From Candidatus Shapirobacteria bacterium (GTDB lineage: Bacteria; Patescibacteriota; Microgenomatia; UBA12405): DNA of 28,570 bases. Shown here in pieces: positions 7,828 to 13,931 of this stretch. The position numbers and the translations under genes are program-made. The first letter of the stretch is position 1; each line of letters opens with the position of its first letter. The notes beneath the pieces are model-generated. The model had not been told where the DNA came from. It saw nothing but the letters and a program-made list of their open reading frames with translations, and did not search any database. Where the stretch lies: positions 1-28,570 of the forward strand of contig JAQVXB010000001.1 of NCBI GenBank assembly GCA_028709405.1, in the 5' to 3' direction.

Positions 7828-8243
7828 TGAAAACCACAGTCTTAAAAGGTAATAGTGTTGAAAGAAAATGGCATCTAATAGATCTAAAAGGCAAAACTCT
7901 TGGTCGAGTTTGTACTGAGATTGCCACTCTTTTAATGGGCAAAGATAAATTGACTTTTTCTTATCATCGAGATGATGGTGATTATGTTGTTGCTATCAAT
8001 GCCGCTGACATTGTTACTACTGGTCGTAAATTAAAGCAAAAAATATATTATCATCACACCGCTTGGTCCGGTCACTTAAAAGAACTTACCCTTGGTGAAT
8101 TATTAAGAAAAGATGCTCGAAAAGTCATTACTCACGGCGTTTATGGTATGTTGCCCAAAAATAAATTAAGAGATATTAGAATGACTCGATTAAAAGTTTT
8201 TATTGGTGAAGAACACAAGTTCGCTGATAAGTTTACTAAATAA
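7827..8243 (+). CDS. rplM: 50S ribosomal protein L13
   Basis: This 138-residue L13 shows RKWHLIDLKGKTLGRVCTEIATLLMGK at the N-terminus, YVVAINAADIVTTGRKLKQKIYYHHT in the middle, and VYGMLPKNKLRDIRMTRLKVF near the end. It binds 23S rRNA early in assembly. The ATG overlaps the rplQ stop (TAATG), and an AAGGAG lies about 8 nt upstream within rplQ. It pairs with rpsI as in nearly all bacteria. Confidence 0.97.
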   Translation: MKTTVLKGNSVERKWHLIDLKGKTLGRVCTEIATLLMGKDKLTFSYHRDDGDYVVAINAADIVTTGRKLKQKIYYHHTAWSGHLKELTLGELLRKDARKVITHGVYGMLPKNKLRDIRMTRLKVFIGEEHKFADKFTK

Positions 8244-8247
8244 AATT

Positions 8248-8658
8248 ATGGTAAAAAAAACTAATTCAAATACATATACCTATGCCATTGGCAGAAGAAA
8301 ATCAGCCATTGCCACAGTCAAATTATTTGCTGGTAAAGGTGACTCTACTGTCAATAAAATTGCCATCGATAAATATTTTCCTGGGTTAACTGCAAAAATT
8401 GCTTATGACCGACCATTTTTAATAACCGATACTGTTGGTAAATATCATTTCCAAAGCAAGATTATTGGTGGTGGTAAAGCTGGTCAAGTTGAAGCTCTTA
8501 GTTTAGCTCTTTGTCGAAGCTTGGTTAAAATTAATGAATCTTTTAAAGCCATTATTAAACCAACTGGTTTATTAACCGTTGATTCTCGAGTTAAAGAAAG
8601 AAGAATGGTTGGAACTGGTGGTAAATCCCGACGTCAAAAGCAATCTCCAAAGCGTTAA
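8248..8658 (+). CDS. rpsI: 30S ribosomal protein S9
   Basis: This is a 136-residue S9 whose C-terminal tail reaches the P-site tRNA. The start at 8248 gives MVKKTNSNTYTYAIGRRKSAIATVKL, and 8203 would lie inside rplM. GGGKAGQVEALSLALCRSLV and the basic end GGKSRRQKQSPKR are family features. It is the last gene of the ribosomal cluster, followed by the terminators at 8676-8809. Confidence 0.96.
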   Translation: MVKKTNSNTYTYAIGRRKSAIATVKLFAGKGDSTVNKIAIDKYFPGLTAKIAYDRPFLITDTVGKYHFQSKIIGGGKAGQVEALSLALCRSLVKINESFKAIIKPTGLLTVDSRVKERRMVGTGGKSRRQKQSPKR

Positions 8659-8675
8659 TCTAGATTTTATTTCCC

Positions 8676-8748
8676 AAAAAAAAGCGGTCAAAGACGAAGA
8701 AAAAATAAAACTACTTGTGTAGTCAATTTTTTCGTCATCCCGACCGCT
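8676..8748 (-). terminator. Terminator hairpin for the minus-strand small-protein operon
   Basis: AGCGGTC (8683-8689) pairs with GACCGCT (8742-8748), GACGAA (8693-8698) with TTCGTC (8731-8736), and ACTAC (8710-8714) with GTAGT (8719-8723). Read on the minus strand, the outer stem is followed by a run of eight U (8683-8676), as expected for Rho-independent termination. On the plus strand it lacks such a tract. It is long, with internal loops, so it could also be a palindromic repeat. Confidence 0.6.
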
Positions 8749-8776
8749 AATTCTTTACAACCCATACTGTAATATT

Positions 8777-8935
8777 TTATTTTATCCGCTTCGGATAAAA
8801 ATTTTTTTTGCAGTAAGAATTGCAATTTTTCCCTTCATTACTAGAATGAGACGAGTGTGTATTTATTGATATAGGATTTTTTTTCTTTTCTGAGGGTGGT
8901 TTTTGATCAAATGGAAAATAGATTTCTCTTTTCAT
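8777..8935 (-). CDS. Hypothetical 52-aa protein, last gene of small-protein operon
   Basis: A good Shine-Dalgarno AGGAGG stands 6 nt before the ATG at 8935, which lies inside the end of the 132-aa gene (29-nt overlap). The product is basic and rich in Lys, Ser and Asn, with three Cys positions in its second half, and has no membrane segment. I do not recognise it. The 3' end encodes PKRIK across the convergent ribosomal terminator, so the last residues may be fortuitous. The ribosome binding site is the main support. An earlier in-frame ATG at 8959 lacks one. Confidence 0.5.
   Translation of the reverse strand: MKREIYFPFDQKPPSEKKKNPISINTHSSHSSNEGKNCNSYCKKNFYPKRIK
8780..8809 (+). terminator. 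Rho-independent terminator of the ribosomal cluster
   Basis: TTTTATCCG (8780-8788) and CGGATAAAA (8792-8800) form a 9-bp stem with a CTT loop, followed by eight T (8802-8809). It lies 121 nt after rpsI. The last codons of the minus-strand 52-aa gene run through it, so the two converging transcripts overlap here. Confidence 0.8.
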
Positions 8936-9305
8936 TTTTAACCTCCTCATTTTCTTCAATAAGAAGTGTTTGTAATCTTCTTATTGCTTGATCTATAGAA
9001 TATCTCGACCCTTCGGCATTATTAACGACGAACCAAAAATTCAGCCTAAATTCTTCTTGGAGATCTTTTAAAGAAGATAATATTTTATTCTTTTTTTCGT
9101 TTTCCCAGACAATAAAAAAACACTTCTTAATTTGTTTTTTTATTTCATTCATCTCGACTATTTTTCCCTTGTACCTCAGAATCATCTCTTTAAGCTTGAT
9201 AATTCGGTATTTTTTGATTTGTGAAAGTATATATTCTCTAGTCAAAAATATTACAAAGACAGTTTCAATAATTATTAAAATTATTAATACAACAGGATCT
9301 ACCAT
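8907..9305 (-). CDS. Hypothetical 132-aa membrane-anchored protein
   Basis: The ATG at 9305 follows a very strong Shine-Dalgarno AAAGGAGG. Residues 4-24 (PVVLIILIIIETVFVIFLT) form one membrane helix, with a short N-terminal tail. The rest is a charged, helix-prone cytosolic part, basic at about 27-65 and mixed after that, with WENEKKNKILSSLKDLQEEF and AEGSRYSIDQAIRRLQTLLI. I do not recognise a family. It is the third gene of the minus-strand operon, 14 nt after the 74-aa gene. A role at the membrane is inferred only from the helix. Confidence 0.75.
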   Translation of the reverse strand: MVDPVVLIILIIIETVFVIFLTREYILSQIKKYRIIKLKEMILRYKGKIVEMNEIKKQIKKCFFIVWENEKKNKILSSLKDLQEEFRLNFWFVVNNAEGSRYSIDQAIRRLQTLLIEENEEVKNEKRNLFSI

Positions 9306-9319
9306 AATAACCTCCTTTC

Positions 9320-9544
9320 TTATTCCAGGGTAAAATAGATATCGCGGTAAATTTTCAGTATGATTTTCTTTTCTTCTATTGTATCTTTACTCCCCATCAT
9401 GATTTTAGTCGCCCAAAAAAAACCTTGGATGTAAGGACAGTCCAAATTTTCAATTAGTAAAATCAGTTCCGTCATCATGACATCGAAGTACTGATTATCA
9501 GCCGCAAGAATTTTATCCATCTTCTCTAAAACATTCTTATTCAT
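9320..9544 (-). CDS. Hypothetical 74-aa acidic protein
   Basis: The ATG at 9544 overlaps the end of the upstream 52-aa gene (its GAT GAA TAA contains the ATG), and AAGGAG precedes it by about 10 nt. The product looks all-helical and acidic, with many Met (MMTELILLIENLDC, ATKIMMG) and no signal or membrane segment. No family is recognised. Codons such as CTG, GCG, ACG and CGC are more frequent here than in the neighbouring housekeeping genes, which may mean a different origin. The overlap suggests coupled translation with the gene before it. Confidence 0.7.
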   Translation of the reverse strand: MNKNVLEKMDKILAADNQYFDVMMTELILLIENLDCPYIQGFFWATKIMMGSKDTIEEKKIILKIYRDIYFTLE

Positions 9545-9695
9545 CTGAAACGCTCTCCTTTTTCTCCATTTCCTTCAACATCTTTTCCTGTTCCCATTTA
9601 TCTTCCAATCTGCTTCGCCATCCACCAGCTTTAGCCATGGAAAAAGTAAAAAGAACTGCCATTGCGATTATCAGCAATATTTCCCACCAAGTCAT
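9537..9695 (-). CDS. Hypothetical 52-aa single-pass membrane protein, first gene of operon
   Basis: This small gene begins MTWWEILLIIAMAVLFTFSM. Residues 3-20 form a membrane helix, followed by a highly charged tail rich in Glu and Lys (RLEDKWEQEKMLKEMEKK) that looks like a short coiled coil. An AAGGA lies 10 nt upstream of the ATG. A near-perfect promoter is at 9794-9822 and the transcript leader is about 90 nt. A six-codon reading frame (MKKGRG) ends three bases before the start. No family is recognised. The frame, ribosome site, promoter and overlap with the next gene support it. Confidence 0.75.
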   Translation of the reverse strand: MTWWEILLIIAMAVLFTFSMAKAGGWRSRLEDKWEQEKMLKEMEKKESVSDE

Positions 9696-9793
9696 TTTAT
9701 CCACGTCCTTTCTTCATTTTGTTAAAGTGCTTACTTTCTATATAAAAACTCCATTCAAACGTTCTTGTCCGAATTTTGTTGTTAAAACATCCT

Positions 9794-9822
9794 ATAATAT
9801 CAAATTTCCCCTATTTTGTCAA
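9794..9822 (-). promoter_or_regulatory. Near-consensus sigma-70 promoter of the small-protein operon
   Basis: On the minus strand the -35 is TTGACA (9822-9817), the spacer 17 nt and the -10 TATTAT (9799-9794). This is the best match to the bacterial housekeeping consensus in the window. Transcription should begin near 9787, giving a leader of about 90 nt before the first small gene. The uppP promoter runs the other way from almost the same spot. Confidence 0.85.
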
Positions 9823-9836
9823 GATACCCTTTAGTT

Positions 9837-9842
9837 TATAAT
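9837..9842 (+). promoter_or_regulatory. -10 box of uppP, close to the start codon
   Basis: A perfect TATAAT lies 9 nt before the uppP ATG, placing the predicted transcription start at about 9849-9852, so the mRNA would be leaderless or nearly so. No good -35 is seen; TTGTCA at 9816 has only a 15-nt spacer. Confidence 0.55.
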
Positions 9843-9851
9843 TAACCCATT

Positions 9852-10580
9852 ATGTCATATTTTCAGGCTATAATTCTTAGTTTTATTCAAGGAATTACTG
9901 AGTTTTTACCAATTTCATCTTCTGGTCATCTTAATTTGGCTCAATTTTTTTTAAAATTAGAACCTTCTTTAACCCTCGATATTTTTCTTAATACCGCTAC
10001 TTTTTTATCAGTTTTATTCTTCTTTCGAAATCAAATTAAATACTTTTTTGCCAATCTAAAATACATTTTTGTTGGTTCAATTCCTGCTGTTTTGGTTGGG
10101 TTTTTTTTAAAAGACCAAATCGATACTCTTTTTTCTAACATTACCCTTTTACCATTCTTCTTCATTTTAAGCTCAGTTTTTGTTTTTTCCACCAAATTTT
10201 TTGGCCAAAAAGATTCTAAATTAGATTACAAAAAAGCTTTTATAATTGGTATTTTCCAATCAATTGCTATTTTACCCGGAGTTTCTCGTTCTGGTACTAC
10301 AATTTTTTCTGCCCTATTATTAGGTCTTTCTTCAATTCAAGCCTTCAGTTTTTCTTTTTGCCTTTTTATACCAGCTTCTCTTGGAGCTATTATTTTGAAT
10401 ATCAAAGATTTATCAACCGCCGGCCTTTTTAACCCAGAATATTTATTAGGATTTGTTATTACTTTTATTGTTGGTATTTTTGCTCTAGGATTTCTTAAAA
10501 AAATATTAATTAGTCAAAAATTTTGGATTTTTGGTGTCTACACTTTTATTTTAGCTTTAGTCTTATTTTTTGCCTTTTAA
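9852..10580 (+). CDS. uppP: Undecaprenyl-diphosphatase (UppP/BacA family)
   Basis: UppP dephosphorylates undecaprenyl diphosphate, recycling the lipid carrier for cell-wall and surface polysaccharide synthesis. The 242-residue polytopic protein carries both family motifs: QGITEFLPISSSGH (residues 13-26, with catalytic Glu17 and His26) and PGVSRSGTT (142-150, Arg146). Gln13 stands where E. coli has Glu17, a common variation. It is slightly shorter than the usual 265-275 residues. Its TAA interlocks with the stop of the convergent gene (shared TTAA), leaving no room for a terminator between them. Confidence 0.95.
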   Translation: MSYFQAIILSFIQGITEFLPISSSGHLNLAQFFLKLEPSLTLDIFLNTATFLSVLFFFRNQIKYFFANLKYIFVGSIPAVLVGFFLKDQIDTLFSNITLLPFFFILSSVFVFSTKFFGQKDSKLDYKKAFIIGIFQSIAILPGVSRSGTTIFSALLLGLSSIQAFSFSFCLFIPASLGAIILNIKDLSTAGLFNPEYLLGFVITFIVGIFALGFLKKILISQKFWIFGVYTFILALVLFFAF

Positions 10581-10741
10581 CATTCTCCAGTTTTTCCTTC
10601 CAACCTATCAATTACCATTTTCTTTAAATTTTCTGACGCCAATTTAATTACTTTTTTCTGTTTATGGCTTTGTTTTTCTTTTTTATTTTCCACTTCAATT
10701 CGGAAAAATAATTCTTGTTCGTATTTATTTTCAATATCCAT
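10577..10741 (-). CDS. Hypothetical 54-aa charged protein
   Basis: This frame is open from a GTG at 10792 (71 aa), but I prefer the ATG at 10741 (54 aa), because the first part of the longer version is translated from an AACTTT-type repeat also found at 5782-5798. The product is highly charged, Lys/Glu-rich and probably helical (ELFFRIEVENKKEKQSHKQKKVIKLASENLKKM), with a single terminal Cys. No Shine-Dalgarno site is visible and I recognise no family. It follows the exonuclease gene on the same strand. It may be real but the evidence is modest. Confidence 0.45.
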   Translation of the reverse strand: MDIENKYEQELFFRIEVENKKEKQSHKQKKVIKLASENLKKMVIDRLEGKTGEC

Positions 10742-10747
10742 TTTTCG

Positions 10748-10783
10748 ACTTTTAACTTTATAAATTTGTAACTTTAAACTATA
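10748..10783 (-). repeat. Second copy of the AACTTTATAA-type repeat
   Basis: ACTTTTAACTTTATAAA at 10748-10764 is identical to 5782-5798, and a further AACTTT follows at about 10770. Here it lies between the exonuclease stop and the likely start of the 54-aa gene, again in an intergenic position. Confidence 0.55.
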
Positions 10784-11732
10784 TTTGTCCACTCATATAA
10801 TTTTTCCAAATCAGATACAGTTCGGTCGTAGCTACTGCATCTCTTGCTACATAATCAGCAATTTTATTAAATTCTTTCTGATTATACAAGTTTGTCACAT
10901 CACCTCCATGAACTCCTTTTTCTTTAGGATTTTCAATTCCAAACGCCTTACATAAAAATTCAAGTTTAAAAGCATGACTTTGTCTTATCTTATTTTGCAA
11001 ATCTATAAATTTATCTGATCCCCATCTTTTTATTTCGAATGGCATTTTAACCCGATTAATTCCCGATCTTATCATTAAATAAGGAAAGTCAAAATTATCG
11101 CCATTATAAGTAACAAATTGTTCGTATTTGGAAGTTATTTTCCAAAATTCCTCCAATAATTCCTTTTCACTTTTAAATGTTTTATAAACAAAATTTTCTT
11201 TTTCTGGTTTAATTTCTTTAGTCGATAAGCTTAAAACTATTCCGATTTTATTATTCACATCATATCCACCAATTGCACAAACCATTCCAAAGATAGAATA
11301 TAGTGCTGTTTTATTTTTAGCTATTTCTTTATCTTCTTCATTTTTTTCTAAATTATTTAATAGATAATCCTGTTCCGATTCATCTAAATCTTCAAACTTT
11401 TTTCCCAAAGTCTCAATATCAAATACTAAAGTCGGGATAGAAGGGGAATAATCACTACTTTCTTCTGTTGTTACAATTTGACAGCTATCAATTATTATCC
11501 CTATCTTTCCATTGTATTCCTGTGTTTTTCCGCTAATTTCAATTATTTTACCAATTTCAAAATTGCATTGAGGAATATTATTATTCCAAATTTTAGCTTC
11601 AATTTTTCCTTCTTTATTACTCAATTCCAACACATAAAAATTATCCCCATTTTTAGTCTGTTTAATTTCTTGACTAGAAACTAAAAAATGACCATCTCTG
11701 ATTAATTCATTCGCTCCCAATTTAATTGCCAT
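10779..11732 (-). CDS. OB-fold plus DEDDy 3'-5' exonuclease
   Basis: The 317-residue protein has two parts. Residues 1-90 resemble the nucleic-acid-binding OB fold of YhaM and tRNA-anticodon type (FYVLELSNKEGKIEAKIWN, then GKIIEISGKTQEYNGKIGI). Residues 100-312 form an RNase H-like exonuclease of the DnaQ/PolB type: FDIET (Asp105, Glu107) as motif I, YNGDNFDFPYL (Asp215) as motif II, and DYVARD (Tyr294, Asp298) as motif III, the DEDDy pattern. It should remove nucleotides from a 3' end; DNA or RNA preference cannot be told. A TATAAT lies 5 nt before the ATG. Confidence 0.85.
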   Translation of the reverse strand: MAIKLGANELIRDGHFLVSSQEIKQTKNGDNFYVLELSNKEGKIEAKIWNNNIPQCNFEIGKIIEISGKTQEYNGKIGIIIDSCQIVTTEESSDYSPSIPTLVFDIETLGKKFEDLDESEQDYLLNNLEKNEEDKEIAKNKTALYSIFGMVCAIGGYDVNNKIGIVLSLSTKEIKPEKENFVYKTFKSEKELLEEFWKITSKYEQFVTYNGDNFDFPYLMIRSGINRVKMPFEIKRWGSDKFIDLQNKIRQSHAFKLEFLCKAFGIENPKEKGVHGGDVTNLYNQKEFNKIADYVARDAVATTELYLIWKNYMSGQI

Positions 11733-11737
11733 GTTTA

Positions 11738-11743
11738 ATTATA
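11738..11743 (-). promoter_or_regulatory. -10 box of the exonuclease gene, implying a leaderless mRNA
   Basis: TATAAT ends 5 nt before the ATG at 11732, so the transcript would begin at or beside the A of the start codon. There is no Shine-Dalgarno site and no convincing -35. Confidence 0.55.
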
Positions 11744-11787
11744 CCTTTTAATAAGTTCAAATATAAGCTTTTAATCTTAATTTTTGA

Positions 11788-11793
11788 TAAAAT
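11788..11793 (+). promoter_or_regulatory. Probable -10 box of tRNA-Pro
   Basis: TAAAAT, preceded by TTTTTGA, stands 9 nt before the first tRNA base (11803), giving a very short 5' leader for RNase P. The -35 is not convincing. Confidence 0.4.
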
Positions 11794-11802
11794 CAAAGCA
11801 CT

Positions 11803-11876
11803 CGGGAATTGGCGCAATTGGCTAGCGCGCATGCATGGGGTGCATGAGGCTGCAGGTTCGAATCCTGTATTCCCGA
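11803..11876 (+). tRNA. tRNA-Pro (anticodon GGG)
   Basis: The 74-nt sequence folds as a cloverleaf. The acceptor CGGGAAT pairs with ATTCCCG, the D stem is GCGC with a GG-containing loop, the anticodon stem is CATGC/GCATG with loop ATGGGGT (anticodon GGG), and the T arm is GCAGG-TTCGAAT-CCTGT. The discriminator base is A. The next bases are CTA, so CCA is not encoded and must be added by the CCA enzyme at 24237-25613. It resembles the E. coli tRNA-Pro layout. GGG reads CCC and CCU codons. Confidence 0.93.
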
Positions 11877-11935
11877 CTAAATACAGGATGAGAAGTTTAT
11901 GCCCCGAAGGGGTAAATCCTGTATTCCCGACTAAA
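11861..11935 (+). repeat. Duplicated 3' end of tRNA-Pro with competing hairpins
   Basis: A 21-bp stretch covering the 3' end of the tRNA and its flank (11861-11881) recurs exactly at 11915-11935. Between the copies, ATACAGGAT (11881-11889) is complementary to ATCCTGTAT in both the tRNA (11862-11870) and the downstream copy (11916-11924). Pairing with the latter gives a hairpin that also holds CCCC-GAA-GGGG. No integrase or other mobile-element gene is near. A trailer or terminator-like role is inference. Confidence 0.7.
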
Positions 11936-12033
11936 ATTTAAGATATATTTGGGTTTTCTTCGGTTTTGCTTATTGACTTGATATATTTCTTTTTGTTATC
12001 ACTATAACTGTAACGTTAATATTAAAAAAACAT

Positions 12034-13125
12034 ATGTATAAAAAGAAAATAAAAAAAGAAGCCAAAGGGTTAGCTGTTGCTGGAAATCAAAGTCAAAAGA
12101 ACGAAGCTATTCGGGTTGCTATGGAGCAAATCACCAAAGCCTTTGGTGATGGTGCCATCATGAAAATGGGTGAAAAACAAGCTGATATGTCCATCGATGT
12201 AGTTCCAACTGGTTGTTTACCTCTTGATATTGCTCTTGGTGTTGGTGGTCTACCTCGAGGTCGTGTTACTGAAATTTTTGGTCCAGAAGCCTCAGGAAAA
12301 ACCACTGTTTGTCTTCATGTTATAGCTGAAGCCCAAAAAATGGGTGGAACAGCTGCTTTTATTGATGTTGAACACGCCCTCGATCCTCTTCGAGCTGCCA
12401 CCGTTGGTGTTAATTTAAACAATCTTTTAATTTCCCAACCAGATAGTGGTGAGCAAGCCCTGGAAATTGTTGAAACTCTTGTTCGTTCCAATGCTGTTGA
12501 CGTTGTTGTTCTCGATTCTGTCGCCGCTCTAGTTCCTAAAGCCGAAATTGAAGGCGAAATGGGTGATTCTATGATGGGGGTTCAAGCTCGTCTTATGTCT
12601 CAAGCTCTGCGAAAATTGACTGGTGCCATCTCTAAATCAAAAACCATCGTTATTTTTACCAATCAAATTCGCCAAAAAATCGGCATTATGTTTGGTAACC
12701 CCGAAACTACTCCCGGCGGTTTAGCCCTTAAATTTTACGCTTCAGTTAGAATTGATTTACGTAAAATTGCCAACATCAAAACCTCCTCCGGTGAATCTAT
12801 TGGCTCCCAACACCGAGCACGTGTTATTAAAAACAAAGTTGCTCCGCCATTTAGAGAAGCTGAATTTGATATTATGAACACCGAAGGTATTTCTATTTAT
12901 GGAAGTTTGGTTGATTTAGCTATTCAGCATGGATTAATAACTAAAGCTGGTGCTTTCTTTAAAGTTGACGGTCAAAATATTCAAGGTCGGGAAGGTGCTA
13001 AAAAATATTTAAAAGAAAATCAAAAATTAGCCGAGGAATTAAAATCACAAATTTGGAAAAAAGTTAAAGAAAATACCGAACCGTCAAAACTTAGCCCACC
13101 AGAAGACGCTCCGGTTCAAGAATAA
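12034..13125 (+). CDS. recA: Recombinase RecA
   Basis: RecA forms the ATP-dependent filament that carries out homologous strand exchange. Features of the 363-residue protein are the N-terminal MEQITKAFGDGAIMKMGE, Walker A GPEASGKTT (83-91), the LDSVAALVPKAEIEGEMGD region with the Walker B Asp, and NQIRQKIGIMFGNPETTPGG with loop L2. The first 20 residues form a Lys-rich extension not seen in E. coli. The leader has no clear Shine-Dalgarno site; TATAAC at 12003-12008 is a possible -10. It overlaps recX by one base. Confidence 0.97.
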   Translation: MYKKKIKKEAKGLAVAGNQSQKNEAIRVAMEQITKAFGDGAIMKMGEKQADMSIDVVPTGCLPLDIALGVGGLPRGRVTEIFGPEASGKTTVCLHVIAEAQKMGGTAAFIDVEHALDPLRAATVGVNLNNLLISQPDSGEQALEIVETLVRSNAVDVVVLDSVAALVPKAEIEGEMGDSMMGVQARLMSQALRKLTGAISKSKTIVIFTNQIRQKIGIMFGNPETTPGGLALKFYASVRIDLRKIANIKTSSGESIGSQHRARVIKNKVAPPFREAEFDIMNTEGISIYGSLVDLAIQHGLITKAGAFFKVDGQNIQGREGAKKYLKENQKLAEELKSQIWKKVKENTEPSKLSPPEDAPVQE

Positions 13126-13775
13126 TGCAAATTGTTAGTATTAAAACCAGTAAAATTCCAAATCAAGTTTGGATAACTTTTTCTGATTCTTCTTTTATCC
13201 CTTTTTTTATTGATGATATTGTTAAATTATCTTTAGCTAAAAATCAAGAAATTGACGATTCAAAATTAGAAACTATTATTAAAAACTGTCTTCTTTTTAA
13301 AGGTAAGGAATATGCTCTTCGTCAAATTGCTATTTCTCCAAAAACAGAAAAAATAATTAATCAGAAGATTAAAATCTTTTTAAGAAAAATAATTTTAAAA
13401 TATAAATTAAATATCTCCGGCTTAAATTTAACTGAAATTAATCAAGAGATAATCGATTATTTAAAAGTTAAAAAACTCTTGAATGATTTAGATTTTATTA
13501 ACTATTTTGTTAAAAAAAATCACAAAAAATCTCGGCAACAAATAATTTATTTATTGCAACAACACGGTGTAGATCGTAATCTTCTGTCTCAAATTAATTT
13601 CACTCAAGAAAATGATTTAACTAAGATAAAATCTTACTTAAACAAAAAAAATATAGATATATCAAAAATAAAGGATTTTAAGGAAAAAAATAAGATTAAG
13701 TCTGCTCTTTTTCGTCGCGGTTTTAATATTTCAGATATAAACATCGCAATTGACGATTATGATGAATTTAGGTAA
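13125..13775 (+). CDS. recX: Regulatory protein RecX
   Basis: RecX binds RecA filaments and limits their activity. The 216-residue product is highly helical and Lys-rich, with RecX repeats recognisable as LRQIAISPKTEKIINQK..., VKKLLNDLDFINYFVKKN and KKSRQQIIYLLQQHGVDRNLL, and a further copy near KSALFRRGFNISDINIAI. The immediate position after recA (TAATG overlap) supports the call. There is an N-terminal region of about 60 residues before the repeats, as in long RecX proteins. Confidence 0.88.
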   Translation: MQIVSIKTSKIPNQVWITFSDSSFIPFFIDDIVKLSLAKNQEIDDSKLETIIKNCLLFKGKEYALRQIAISPKTEKIINQKIKIFLRKIILKYKLNISGLNLTEINQEIIDYLKVKKLLNDLDFINYFVKKNHKKSRQQIIYLLQQHGVDRNLLSQINFTQENDLTKIKSYLNKKNIDISKIKDFKEKNKIKSALFRRGFNISDINIAIDDYDEFR

Positions 13776-13805
13776 AATATACCAATTAGTTTTTATAAAT
13801 TAAAT

Positions 13806-13811
13806 TATAAT
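13806..13811 (+). promoter_or_regulatory. Possible -10 box and leader of the RNase Y gene
   Basis: TATAAT lies 31 nt after recX; the -35 region is poor. The leader of about 115 nt contains a hairpin in which AAGTTaGTC pairs imperfectly with GACtcattgttAACTT (about 13850-13884). A clear GGAGG (13922-13926) precedes the start. RNase Y autoregulation through this leader is possible but untested. Confidence 0.4.
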
Positions 13812-13931
13812 TTTAACTTTTTATTTTAAAGCACCCAAAATATGTTATTCAAGTTAGTCAGAATACCGACTCATTGTTAACTTAAGCCATTTCCCTTGGT
13901 GTGTTTTGCCGTAAAAAGTATTGGAGGTCAC

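Noticed and set aside
9637..9834. Plus-strand frame of 65 codons
   Set aside because: It is antisense to the minus-strand 52-aa gene, which has a ribosome site and promoter.
11861..11935. Active attachment site of an integrated element at tRNA-Pro
   Set aside because: Only 33 bases lie between the copies and no integrase gene is present, so it is at most a scar.
11726..11941. Open frame of 71 codons across the tRNA-Pro locus
   Set aside because: It is translated from the tRNA itself (the AGSNPVFPT-type peptide is typical of tRNA genes) and its duplicated tail.
12093..12305. Antisense frame inside recA
   Set aside because: Shadow of a conserved gene, with no ribosome site.
13896..13931. Longer start (TTG) for RNase Y
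   Set aside because: The ATG at 13932 has a GGAGG; the extension has no membrane helix or conservation.
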